A stretch of 64,000 nucleotides of DNA from Falsiroseomonas stagni DSM 19981 (GTDB lineage Bacteria > Pseudomonadota > Alphaproteobacteria > Acetobacterales > Acetobacteraceae). The first letter of the stretch is position 1. Every line of letters begins with the position of its first letter. Positions 7,770-15,973 of the stretch are shown here, piece after piece. Location of the stretch: the NCBI RefSeq assembly GCF_900114315.1, contig NZ_FOSQ01000006.1:186001-250000 (forward strand). Reading direction: 5' to 3'. The translations under genes were made by a program, and so were the position numbers. The notes under the pieces are model-generated. The model searched no databases and was not told where the DNA came from. It was given only the letters and a program-made list of their open reading frames with translations.

Positions 7770-7789
7770 TTCTTCCATACCACGAAGAA
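7770..7789 (+). promoter_or_regulatory. inverted repeat with the shared CCATACCAC motif ahead of glycerate kinase
   Basis: TTCTTC (7770-7775) and GAAGAA (7784-7789) are perfect 6-bp arms. The 9-bp motif CCATACCAC spans 7775-7783 and is the reverse complement of the motif in the GntR divergent promoter. The site lies about 85 bp before the glycerate kinase start in a less GC-rich pocket. It is a candidate operator for the neighbouring GntR protein. Confidence 0.45.
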
Positions 7790-7871
7790 TTCCACAAGCG
7801 CGCCGAGGGCCGCCGCGGTTGATCGCCGCCGCCGCGCCGTCATGATGCGCCCGCAGCCGGAGGGGTGATGC

Positions 7872-9155
7872 ATGGCCTGGGATGACGCTTCCGCCCGCGC
7901 GGCGCTGGAACAGTTGTTTGCCGCCGCGGTGGCGAGTGCCGATCCGCGGGTGGTGCTGGCCCGCCACCTGCCGGAACCACCTGCCGATGGTCGCGTGGTG
8001 GTGGTGGGGGCGGGCAAGTCGGCCGCGGTGATGGCGGCGGCGGTGGAAGCCGCCTGGCCGGAAGTGCCGCTCTCCGGCGTTGTCGTCACCCGCTATGCCC
8101 ATGGCTATCCGACAACGCGGATCGAGGTGCTGGAGGCGTCCCACCCCGTGCCGGATGCCGCCGGTGCGGCCGGCGCGCGGCGGGTGCTGGATGCGGTGGC
8201 CGGGCTGACATCGCGCGATTTGGTGCTGTTCCTGGTCTCCGGCGGCGGATCGTCGCTGACGACCCTGCCGGCCTCGGGCCTGACGCTCGATGACCTGATG
8301 GCGGTGAACCGGGCGCTGCTGGCGTCGGGGGCCACGATCAACGAGATGAACTGCATCCGCCGGCACCTGTCGGCCTTCTCCGGCGGGCGGCTGGCGGTGG
8401 CGGCGCATCCGGCGCGCGTCGTGACGCTCGCGATCAGCGACGTACCCGGCGACGATCCGACGGTGATCGCCAGCGGGCCGACGGTGCCGGATCCCTCGAC
8501 CTTCGCGGAAGCCCGCGCGCTGGTGGCGCATTACGGGATGGCGCTGCCGGATGCCGTCGTGGCGCATCTGGCGCGCGGGGAGGAGGAGAGCCCGAAGCCG
8601 GGGGACCCGCGCCTCCGCGACGTCGACTACCGCTTCATCGCGACCCCGCGCATGGCGCTGGAGGCTGCGGCAGCGAAGGCGCGCGAGTTGGGCTTGGCGC
8701 CGCTGATCCTGGGCGACGCGCTGGAAGGCGAGGCGCGGGAACTCGGCAAGGCCATCGCGGGCATCGCGCTGTCCGCCCGCGCCCATGGCCACCCCCTGCC
8801 CGGCCCCTGCGTGCTGCTCTCCGGCGGGGAGACCACCGTGACGATCGGGAAGGAAGGCCACGGCCGCGGCGGGCGGAACGGGGAGGCGCTGCTGGGCTGC
8901 GCCGTGACCCTGGCCGGGGCGCCTTGCATCTGGGCGCTGATGGGCGACACCGACGGGATCGACGGGTCGGAGGGCAATGCGGGCGCGATCGCGACGCCCG
9001 ACACCCTGGCCCGCGCCCGCGCGAAGGGCCTGGACCCGCGATCGGTTCTCGGGCGTCATGACAGCTATTCGCTGTTCAGCGCCCTCGGGGACCTGCTGGA
9101 ACCCGGGCCGACGCTGACCAACGTCAACGATTTCCGGGCGGTGCTGGTGGCATGA
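7872..9155 (+). CDS. ttuD: glycerate 2-kinase (MOFRL family, TtuD/GckA-type)
   Basis: A 427-residue protein of the DUF4147-MOFRL family. The N-terminal domain contains VVVVGAGKSAAVMA and LFLVSGGGSSL, and the C-terminal MOFRL domain has LLSGGETTVTI, GRGGRNGEALL and ALMGDTDGIDGSEGNAGA. Most members phosphorylate D-glycerate at C2 with ATP; older annotations call TtuD hydroxypyruvate reductase. It would take up glycerate made by tartrate dehydrogenase/decarboxylation and pass 2-phosphoglycerate to glycolysis. Length is normal. It overlaps the cupin gene by ATGA. Confidence 0.9.
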   Translation: MAWDDASARAALEQLFAAAVASADPRVVLARHLPEPPADGRVVVVGAGKSAAVMAAAVEAAWPEVPLSGVVVTRYAHGYPTTRIEVLEASHPVPDAAGAAGARRVLDAVAGLTSRDLVLFLVSGGGSSLTTLPASGLTLDDLMAVNRALLASGATINEMNCIRRHLSAFSGGRLAVAAHPARVVTLAISDVPGDDPTVIASGPTVPDPSTFAEARALVAHYGMALPDAVVAHLARGEEESPKPGDPRLRDVDYRFIATPRMALEAAAAKARELGLAPLILGDALEGEARELGKAIAGIALSARAHGHPLPGPCVLLSGGETTVTIGKEGHGRGGRNGEALLGCAVTLAGAPCIWALMGDTDGIDGSEGNAGAIATPDTLARARAKGLDPRSVLGRHDSYSLFSALGDLLEPGPTLTNVNDFRAVLVA

Positions 9156-9547
9156 CCTTCGAGACGCGGGCGCTGCACCAGGCGCCGGACGTGCTGGCCC
9201 CCGATGGGGCGGAGGTGCGGCTGCTGGTCCGCGCGGCCGGCGGGACCATGGCGCATTTCAAGCTGAACCCGGGCGAGGTCTCCATGGCGGTGACCCATCG
9301 CACGGTGGAGGAGCTTTGGTATGTGGTCGCGGGGCGGGGCGAGATGTGGCGGCGCGACGCGACGCGGGAGGAAGTGACGCCCCTGGTGCCGGGCATCAGC
9401 ATCAGCATCCCGCTGGGCACGGAATTCCAGTTCCGCGCGGCGGCGGACGAGGCCTTCGAGGCGGTGGCCATCACCATGCCGCCCTGGCCGGGGCCGGATG
9501 AGGCCGTGCATGTCGAGGGGCGCTGGACGGCGAAGCTGCGGGGATGA
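9152..9547 (+). CDS. cupin domain-containing protein
   Basis: A 131-residue single-domain cupin. The pattern is GGTMAHFKLNPGEVSMAVTH, then VEELWYVVAGRGEMW, then VPGISISIPLGTEFQFRA. The first cupin motif normally has two His and a Glu for metal binding; here only part of that set is visible (the H before RTVEELW and its EE), so metal binding is uncertain. Its start overlaps the glycerate kinase stop, so it is part of that operon. Such proteins can be sugar-acid isomerases or sensors; no substrate can be named. Confidence 0.85.
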   Translation: MTFETRALHQAPDVLAPDGAEVRLLVRAAGGTMAHFKLNPGEVSMAVTHRTVEELWYVVAGRGEMWRRDATREEVTPLVPGISISIPLGTEFQFRAAADEAFEAVAITMPPWPGPDEAVHVEGRWTAKLRG

Positions 9548-9583
9548 CTGGCGGGACCCGCCGGAAGGCCCCCCCTCACCCAA

Positions 9584-9608
9584 CCCTCTCCCCCGCCGGG
9601 GGAGAGGG
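9584..9608. repeat. dispersed GC hairpin (CCCTCTCCCCC type)
   Basis: Perfect 11-bp arms at 9584-9594 and 9598-9608 with a GCC loop, followed by CTTTTCG on the plus strand. A second copy with the same flanks (ACCCTCTC...GAGAGGGCTTT) is at 32256-32282. It lies 36 bp after the cupin stop codon and could act as an intrinsic terminator as well as being a dispersed repeat. Confidence 0.75.
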
Positions 9609-9667
9609 CTTTTCGAGCCCGCCATCGGCGCGGTGAATGACGGCCATCGTACCGACAAATCGGTCGA

Positions 9668-9681
9668 TTGATCCGCATCAA
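9668..9681 (+). promoter_or_regulatory. perfect FNR/FixK-type box (TTGATCCGCATCAA)
   Basis: The 14-bp sequence is an exact match to the FNR-family consensus TTGAT-N4-ATCAA. It lies 84 bp upstream of the DoxX start codon, a distance that fits an activator site centred near -40 with a short leader. A second small inverted repeat, ACCGA-CAAA-TCGGT, lies directly upstream (about 9650-9664). Oxygen-limited induction of the downstream gene is inferred. Confidence 0.75.
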
Positions 9682-9765
9682 GCCCCTCACCCCTCCGCGG
9701 GCGCAAGGTCCCGCCATGCAAGGCGCGCCGGCCGACGGCGCGCCGCACTGGCCGAGGAGGCACTC

Positions 9766-10218
9766 ATGGCTTTCCAGAAATCCGACTTCGACGTGACCGA
9801 GCCCGCCGTCGCCGTGCGGCTCATGGCAGGGCTCTTCTACCTGCCGCATGTCGCCTTCAAGCTGAACGGGCTGGAAGGCGCCGCAGGGCTGTTCGGGCGC
9901 ATCGGCTTCCAGCCCCCGATGCTCTGGGTCTGGCTGGCGATCGCCGCGGAACTGGCCTGCGCGGTGGCGCTGACCCTCAACATCCAGGTCAAGTGGATGG
10001 GGCTCGTCTCCGCCTTCGTCATGGCCCTGGCCGGCTATGCGGTGGTGATGACCAAGGGCCCGGTGTGGCTGTGGAACTTCGGCGGCGTCGAATACATCGC
10101 CTTCTGGGGCGCCACCTCCCTCGCCTTGGCGGCGCAGGCCTGGAAGCGGGAATACGCGGCCTATGGCCGGGTCTTCTTCCTGTGGCCGAACCTGGAGCGT
10201 GGCGTGGTCAGGGCCTGA
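9766..10218 (+). CDS. DoxX family integral membrane protein
   Basis: A 150-residue inner-membrane protein with four hydrophobic helices: around AVRLMAGLFYLPHVAFKL, MLWVWLAIAAELACAVAL, LVSAFVMALAGYAVVMT and VEYIAFWGATSLALAAQA. The arrangement matches the DoxX/SURF4-like family, whose members include a thiosulfate:quinone oxidoreductase subunit and stress-linked membrane proteins. The start has an excellent GAGGAGG Shine-Dalgarno. With a perfect FNR-type box upstream, it may be expressed under low oxygen. No electron-transfer cofactor motif is visible. Confidence 0.85.
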   Translation: MAFQKSDFDVTEPAVAVRLMAGLFYLPHVAFKLNGLEGAAGLFGRIGFQPPMLWVWLAIAAELACAVALTLNIQVKWMGLVSAFVMALAGYAVVMTKGPVWLWNFGGVEYIAFWGATSLALAAQAWKREYAAYGRVFFLWPNLERGVVRA

Positions 10219-10226
10219 CATGAAGA

Positions 10227-10252
10227 CGGCCGGGGGATCGCTCCCCCGGCCG
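10227..10252. terminator. bidirectional hairpin between convergent doxX and ompA-like genes
   Basis: Ten-base perfect arms CGGCCGGGGG (10227-10236) and CCCCCGGCCG (10243-10252) with a six-base loop, in the 61-bp gap between two converging genes. The plus-strand tail, CCTTCGTT, is only weakly T-rich. It probably terminates the DoxX transcript. Confidence 0.75.
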
Positions 10253-10279
10253 CCTTCGTTCAGCCCGTTGCGGGCGAGA

Positions 10280-11401
10280 TCAGCGCAGCACGATCTCGAC
10301 GCGGCGGTTCTGCGGCTCCCGCACCCCGTCGGCGGTCGCGACCAGCGGGCGGCTCTCGCCGAAGGCCTGGACGCTGATGTTGCCGCGGGCGACGCCCTGG
10401 CGCTCCAGCTCGCTCGCCACCGCCGCGGCGCGGCGTTCGGACAGGCGCTGGTTGTACTGCGGCGTGCCGGCGCGGTCGGCGTGGCCGGCCACCTCGATCC
10501 GCGTGGTCTGCACCCGGCCGGAATTCTGCGCGGCGTCCGCGATGATCTGGCGGGCACGGTCCGTCAAATCGGCGCGGTCGAAGTCGAAGAACACCAGGTA
10601 GGTGCGCGCGGGTGCCGGGGCGGCGACGACGGGCGCGGCCGGGGCCACGACCGGCGCCGGCGGCGGCGTCTGGCCGAAGGCGTAGCGGATGCCGAGCAGG
10701 ATGGAGTGGTTGTAGTTCTCGCTGCGGGTATCGCCGCGGGAGACCGTGAAGGAACCACCGCCGCTGCTGGTATCGAGCTTGTGCTCCAGCGTGCCCATGA
10801 AGCGGTATTCCGCCGTGAAGGCGAGGCCCGGGGCCCAGGCGGTCAGCGGCACGGAGGCGCCGGCGATGGCCTGGTAGGCGAAGCGGCCATCGGTGCCGTC
10901 GGTGCGGACCTGGCCGCCGAGGACATTGGCGCGGACATTGTCGAATTCGCGCCAGACATAGCCGGCGCCGACGCCGACATAGGGCTGGAAGGAGAAGCCG
11001 CCGAAGTTCAGGCCGAGGTCGAAATCATACAGCGCATTCGCCATCACGCCGTAGCTGCGGGCCTTGCCGGTGGCGTTGGTGGTGCCGCCGAAGCCGGAGA
11101 TGCTGTCGACCTCGTTCTCCCGGAAGCTGCCTTCGAGTTCCGCGCGGACGCCGTTGCCGAAGCCGTAGCCGAGGCTGACGACGCCGACATAGGCCATGTC
11201 GAAGGAGATATCGCCGCGGGTGCTGCGGCCGCCGGCGGCGAGGGACTGGCCGAGCTGGCCGGTCGCCGACAAATCGGCATCCATCAGCCAGTTCACGCCG
11301 GCGCCGGCGCCGATATAGAGGCCGTTGACCTGCTGCGCCTGCGCCGCCGTGATGGGCAGCGCCAGCAACGTGGTGGCGAGGAGGGTATTTCTGAGGCTCA
11401 T
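10280..11401 (-). CDS. OmpA family outer membrane protein
   Basis: A 373-residue protein with a signal peptide ending TAAQAQ, an N-terminal eight-stranded-type beta-barrel (residues about 24-250, with alternating aromatic strands such as GLYIGAGAGVNW and FQPYVGVGAGYVWREF), a Pro/Ala/Val linker, and a C-terminal OmpA peptidoglycan-binding domain. The latter starts at FFDFDRADLTDRA and contains EVAGHADRAG and YNQRLSERRA, with the conserved Asp and Arg that bind diaminopimelate. It ties the outer membrane to peptidoglycan. The start at 11401 follows a GGAG site; a longer ORF upstream lacks support. Confidence 0.92.
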   Translation of the reverse strand: MSLRNTLLATTLLALPITAAQAQQVNGLYIGAGAGVNWLMDADLSATGQLGQSLAAGGRSTRGDISFDMAYVGVVSLGYGFGNGVRAELEGSFRENEVDSISGFGGTTNATGKARSYGVMANALYDFDLGLNFGGFSFQPYVGVGAGYVWREFDNVRANVLGGQVRTDGTDGRFAYQAIAGASVPLTAWAPGLAFTAEYRFMGTLEHKLDTSSGGGSFTVSRGDTRSENYNHSILLGIRYAFGQTPPPAPVVAPAAPVVAAPAPARTYLVFFDFDRADLTDRARQIIADAAQNSGRVQTTRIEVAGHADRAGTPQYNQRLSERRAAAVASELERQGVARGNISVQAFGESRPLVATADGVREPQNRRVEIVLR

Positions 11402-11586
11402 GAGCGTGTCTCCGTGGGAAGGCCGGACGGGCTGCCCAGCGGCCGTGCTGGCCACCGTGTCCGTAGGTCCCAACGCGGTTCCCCGGAAAAGTCGCCAGGG
11501 CGAAAAATGATTCGGGGGGCATGTGGCGGATGGGCCACACCCCCTGGTGGCCGGTGTGTAACACCCAGGCCGCAGCGCGCCGATAC

Positions 11587-11607
11587 TTACGTAAATTAAG
11601 CTACAAT
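11587..11607 (+). promoter_or_regulatory. TTACGTAA palindrome next to a TACAAT -10-like box
   Basis: An unusually AT-rich pocket in this genome. TTACGTAA (11587-11594) is a perfect palindrome and TACAAT (11602-11607) resembles a -10 element; no good -35 is seen at 17 bp. A repressor bound at the palindrome would cover the promoter. The downstream ORF starts with a Cro/YdaS-like DNA-binding domain, so autoregulation is a reasonable hypothesis. Confidence 0.4.
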
Positions 11608-11649
11608 CCGAAACTGGCGTCGATGGCTTATTTGACCTAAGGTAAGCCC

Positions 11650-13308
11650 ATGCGCGACCCAGCCCTTGAAGCCCTGCTGACCCAGCGGGGCGCCGTCACC
11701 CGTATCGCAACCGCCCTCGGCATCTCCACCGCCGCTGTTTCCCAATGGAAGCGCGTGCCGGACGACCGCGTTGCCGAAGTGGCGCGTGCCCTAGGCGTGC
11801 CGCCCACCACCGTCCGGTCCGACGTGCCGGAGGTGCTGCCCGAGACCCCACGCCGCGAAGGATTCCCGAGAATCATGGCCACACGAATCCCGCTGCGACG
11901 CCGGCGCCGGACGAAGATCATCGCGACCCTCGGCCCGGCATCCTCCTCGGCGGAGGTGATCGAGCGCCTGTTCCGCGCGGGCGCCGACGTGTTCCGGCTG
12001 AACTTCTCCCACGGCTCCCACGCCGACCATGCGGAGCGGATCGCCATCATCCGGGCGCTGGAGCAGAAGGTGGACCGGCCGATCGGCATCCTGGCGGATG
12101 TGCAGGGCCCGAAGCTGCGGGTCGGCAAGTTCCAGGGCGGGCGGGTGCAGTTGCAGACGGGGCAGAAATTCCGCCTCGACCTCAGCCCCAATCCCGGCGA
12201 CGTCCGCCGCGTCCAGTTGCCGCACCCCGAGATCATCTCCGCCGCCGGCATCGGCACCACGCTGCTGCTGGATGACGGCAAGCTGCGGCTGCGCGTGCTG
12301 CACAAGCGGGAGGACCACCTGGAGACGGAGGTGCTGGTCGGCGGCGCGCTGTCCGACCGCAAGGGCGTGAACGTGCCCGATGTAGTGCTGCCGATCCCCG
12401 CGCTGACGGAAAAGGACCGCGCGGACCTGGCCTTCGTGCTGGAGCAGGGCGTCGAATACATCGGCCTCAGCTTCGTGCAGCGGCCGGAGGATGTGATCGA
12501 GGCCAAGCAGATCGCGGCCGGCCGGGCCTGGATCATGGTGAAGATGGAGAAGCCGCAGGCGGTCGAGAACCTCGACGCCATCGTGGCGCTGGCGGATTGC
12601 GTGATGGTGGCGCGCGGCGACCTCGGCGTGGAATGCCCGCCGGAGGAAGTGCCGCTGATCCAGAAGCGGATCGTCCGCACGGCGCGCGCCGCGGGCAAGC
12701 CCGTGGTGGTGGCGACGCAGATGCTGGAGAGCATGATCACCGCCCCCTCCCCGACCCGGGCCGAAGCCTCGGACGTCGCGACGGCGGTGTTCGACGGCGC
12801 GGATGCGGTGATGCTGTCGGCGGAAACCGCGGCGGGGCAGTTCCCCTTCGAGGCCGTGAACATCATGGACCGCATCATCGCCCGCGTCGAAGGCGATCCG
12901 GGCTGGCGGACGCTGACGGATGCGGAGCGGCCCTCCCCCGAGAAGACCTCCGCCGGCGCCATCGCCGCCGCGGCGCGCCAGGTGGCACAGACGATCGAGG
13001 CGGAGGTGATCGCGACCTTCACCTCCACCGGGTCCACCACGCTGCGCGTGGCGCGGGAACGGCCGAGCTGCCCGATCCTCGGCCTGACCGCCTCGCTCCA
13101 GACCTCCCGCCGCATGGCGGTGGTGTGGGGGGTGCATCCGCTGATGTCGGTGGAGCCGCATTCGATGACGGACATGGTCGCCAAGGCCATCCGCGCCGCC
13201 AGCCAGGAAGGCTTCGCGAAGCATGGGGACGAGGTGGTGGTGACGGCGGGCGTGCCCTTCGGCACGCCGGGCACGACCAATGCGCTGCGGGTCGCCATCG
13301 TCAAATAG
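11650..13308 (+). CDS. pyk: YdaS/Cro-like HTH domain fused in frame to pyruvate kinase
   Basis: A 552-residue open frame. Residues 1-58 are a Cro/YdaS-like helix-turn-helix (VTRIATALGISTAAVSQWK, then VAEVARALGV). A linker of about 17 residues leads to Met76 (base 11875), where a normal 477-residue pyruvate kinase begins: KIIATLGPAS, VFRLNFSHGSHADH, the signature IMVKMEKPQAVEN with its catalytic Lys, ARGDLGVE, VATQMLESM and the C-terminal allosteric domain. Pyruvate kinase makes pyruvate and ATP from phosphoenolpyruvate. The start at 11650 has the better Shine-Dalgarno (TAAGGT, 7-8 bases before ATG); the one at 11875 is weaker. Either the protein is a true DNA-binding fusion, or translation starts internally and the HTH is separately made. 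The pyruvate kinase call is certain; the fusion is read directly from the frame. Confidence 0.9.
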   Translation: MRDPALEALLTQRGAVTRIATALGISTAAVSQWKRVPDDRVAEVARALGVPPTTVRSDVPEVLPETPRREGFPRIMATRIPLRRRRRTKIIATLGPASSSAEVIERLFRAGADVFRLNFSHGSHADHAERIAIIRALEQKVDRPIGILADVQGPKLRVGKFQGGRVQLQTGQKFRLDLSPNPGDVRRVQLPHPEIISAAGIGTTLLLDDGKLRLRVLHKREDHLETEVLVGGALSDRKGVNVPDVVLPIPALTEKDRADLAFVLEQGVEYIGLSFVQRPEDVIEAKQIAAGRAWIMVKMEKPQAVENLDAIVALADCVMVARGDLGVECPPEEVPLIQKRIVRTARAAGKPVVVATQMLESMITAPSPTRAEASDVATAVFDGADAVMLSAETAAGQFPFEAVNIMDRIIARVEGDPGWRTLTDAERPSPEKTSAGAIAAAARQVAQTIEAEVIATFTSTGSTTLRVARERPSCPILGLTASLQTSRRMAVVWGVHPLMSVEPHSMTDMVAKAIRAASQEGFAKHGDEVVVTAGVPFGTPGTTNALRVAIVK

Positions 13309-13371
13309 GGCGACAGTTGACGAAGGCGGGCGCTGCGTCTTCCTTGCGTCCGCCTGCCAGGAGCCGCGACG

Positions 13372-13854
13372 ATGACCGCCCGACGCCTTGCCCTTGCCCT
13401 GCCCCTGCTTGCCGCCCTGGCCTCCCCGGCGGCGGCGCAGCGGGAGGGGGTCTATGACGTGACGGGGATCAACCTGGATGGCTCGCCCTATACCGGCGTG
13501 GCGCAGATCCGGGCCGCGGGCCTGTCCTCCTTCTTCATTGCCTGGCGGATCTCGGGCCAGGTGGTGGAGGGGGTGGGCTTTGCCTCCGGGCGCACGATCT
13601 CCGTCGCCTATGGCCTGGCGTCCCGGCCGGGCATGGGGATCTACACGCTGAACCCCGATGGCAGCATGGATGGGGAGTGGACCATCGTCGGCGCGCCCGC
13701 GAATGCGCGCGAAAGGCTGGTGCCCCGCGCGGCCGCGCCCGTACCCCCGGCCGCGTCCGCTACGCCGCCGGCGCCTGCCGCCTCGGCTGCGCCCGCCGCG
13801 ACGCCGGCGCCCGCCACGCCGCCCGCGGCGCGACCCACGCCCGCACCGAACTGA
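13372..13854 (+). CDS. secreted hypothetical protein with Ala/Pro-rich C-terminal tail
   Basis: A 160-residue protein with a clear signal peptide (cleavage after SPAAAQ). The mature part of about 95 residues matches the protein at 25056-25415 along its length: GVYDVTG, DGSPYTGVAQ, AWRISGQVVEG.GF, an AYG segment, NPDGSMDGEW and a final ERLVPR. This one adds a low-complexity Ala/Pro/Thr tail of about 40 residues, possibly a cell-wall spacer. I do not recognise the family. Its stop codon lies inside the first unit of the 14-bp tandem repeat that follows. Confidence 0.8.
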   Translation: MTARRLALALPLLAALASPAAAQREGVYDVTGINLDGSPYTGVAQIRAAGLSSFFIAWRISGQVVEGVGFASGRTISVAYGLASRPGMGIYTLNPDGSMDGEWTIVGAPANARERLVPRAAAPVPPAASATPPAPAASAAPAATPAPATPPAARPTPAPN

Positions 13855-13912
13855 CCTATCGCCCCTGACCTATCGCCCCTGACCTATCGCCCCTGACCTA
13901 TCGCCCCCTGAC

Positions 13913-13922
<10 letters not shown>
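13851..13922. repeat. five 14/15-bp tandem repeats carrying the stop codons of both flanking genes
   Basis: Units begin at 13851, 13865, 13879, 13893 and 13908, with sequence CTGACCTATCGCCC (the fourth has one extra C). Every unit contains a plus-strand TGA and a minus-strand TAG (CTA). The TGA of the first unit ends the secreted-protein gene and the TAG of the last unit ends ada. The entire space between these convergent genes is made of the repeat. Compare the 16-bp array at 822-892. Confidence 0.9.
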
Positions 13923-14980
<1,058 letters not shown>

Positions 14981-15071
14981 GGTCGGGGCCTCCGGGGTTC
15001 GGTGGCGGGTTGTGACGCGATCCGGTGGGCGGGGACCATCCGCGGGTTGCGGCGGCGTGCCGCCCTCCGTC

Positions 15072-15116
15072 CTTAAGCCGATTTAGCCGTTTTAGCCGTT
15101 TTAGCCCGTTTAGACG
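15072..15116. repeat. five 9-bp tandem repeats (TTTTAGCCG type), intergenic
   Basis: Units of nine bases start at 15072, 15081, 15090, 15099 and 15108, close to TTTTAGCCG with one or two changes in the outer copies. The tract lies in the 306-bp gap between the ada start and the TPR-gene stop, about 90 bp upstream of ada. It is AT-richer than its surroundings and carries TAG/TTA in every unit. It is not at a recognisable gene end, unlike the other two arrays. Confidence 0.85.
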
Positions 15117-15161
15117 CGATTCCAGCCGGGCTTGGCGCCGCCAGGACCGACAAGCCTCCCC

Positions 15162-15180
15162 CTCCCCCCGATGGGGGGAG
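15162..15180. repeat. dispersed C-rich/G-rich hairpin in the ada-TPR gap
   Basis: Arms CTCCCCCC (15162-15169) and GGGGGGAG (15173-15180) with a GAT loop, extended by imperfect pairing on both sides. It is of the same class as the hairpins at 9584 and 32256. The rest of the 306-bp gap (14981-15286) holds the 9-bp tandem array and otherwise nothing that I can identify. Confidence 0.65.
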
Positions 15181-15286
15181 AGGGGGCAGGGTAGGCCACT
15201 GGGAGGGAGAGGCCACCGCGCGCGGGGGAACGGGCGATGGTGAAACGGAACATAACAGGAACAGAGAGGCAGGCGCCAGCGTTTTC

Positions 15287-15892
15287 CTACAGCGCGTCGC
15301 CTTCCGCGCGCCGGGCCAGTTCACGGCGCCGCTCCGTCCCGCCCGGCATCCTGGGGTGCAGCGCCAGCGCGGCATCCAGGCTGCGCAGCGCGCCGGCCAG
15401 GTCGCCGGCTTCGTCCTGCAACTCGGACAATTGCAGCAGGGCACCGAAATGGCGGGGCTCCAGGCGCAGCGCCTCCCGCAAATCGCCCGCCGCCGCCACG
15501 CGGTCGCCGAGCCGCGCCTGGGCGCGGGCACGCAGCAGCCAGGCATCGGCCGCGGCGGGGTCGAGCACCAGGGCGGCGTCGAAATCCTCCAGCGCTTCCG
15601 CGGCCTCATTCCCCTGCAGGTTGCGCAGCCCGCGGCGCAGCAGCAGGCCGGTGGCCGGGGAGACCGACTGGCTCCAGAGGGCGCGGATGCGTGTTTCGAC
15701 CAGTTGGCCGCCCTGGGTGTCGGGGGCGGCCTTCAGCGCCTCGAACAGCCGGTCCAGCTCCGCGCGGCGGGTCTCCGCCGGGTTGGGGCGCGCGGGCGGC
15801 GTGGCGGGCTGCGCCCAAACGGGCGTGGCCGGTGCGGCGAGGAGGAGGAGCGACAGCGCCAGGCGATGGACCATGAGGGAAGAATTCGGCAT
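15287..15892 (-). CDS. exported tetratricopeptide-repeat protein
   Basis: A 201-residue protein with a signal peptide (hydrophobic LALSLLLLAAPATPVWAQ). The mature part has about three TPR units; the clearest are AAEALEDFDAALVLDPAAAD, VAAAGDLREALRLEPRHFGA and LAGALRSLDAALALHPRMPG. Such proteins are periplasmic scaffolds; no partner is suggested by the neighbours. The start at 15892 was taken because the in-frame ATG at 15874 has no Shine-Dalgarno. The gene is divergent from the TctC gene at 15974. Confidence 0.85.
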   Translation of the reverse strand: MPNSSLMVHRLALSLLLLAAPATPVWAQPATPPARPNPAETRRAELDRLFEALKAAPDTQGGQLVETRIRALWSQSVSPATGLLLRRGLRNLQGNEAAEALEDFDAALVLDPAAADAWLLRARAQARLGDRVAAAGDLREALRLEPRHFGALLQLSELQDEAGDLAGALRSLDAALALHPRMPGGTERRRELARRAEGDAL

Positions 15893-15973
15893 CCCCACCC
15901 CGGCGCGCAAGCCTTGGGTTGTCGGTTCGGGCCGCGCTGCGTAAAGGCGGTCAACCGGCGGAGGAAATCCCAC

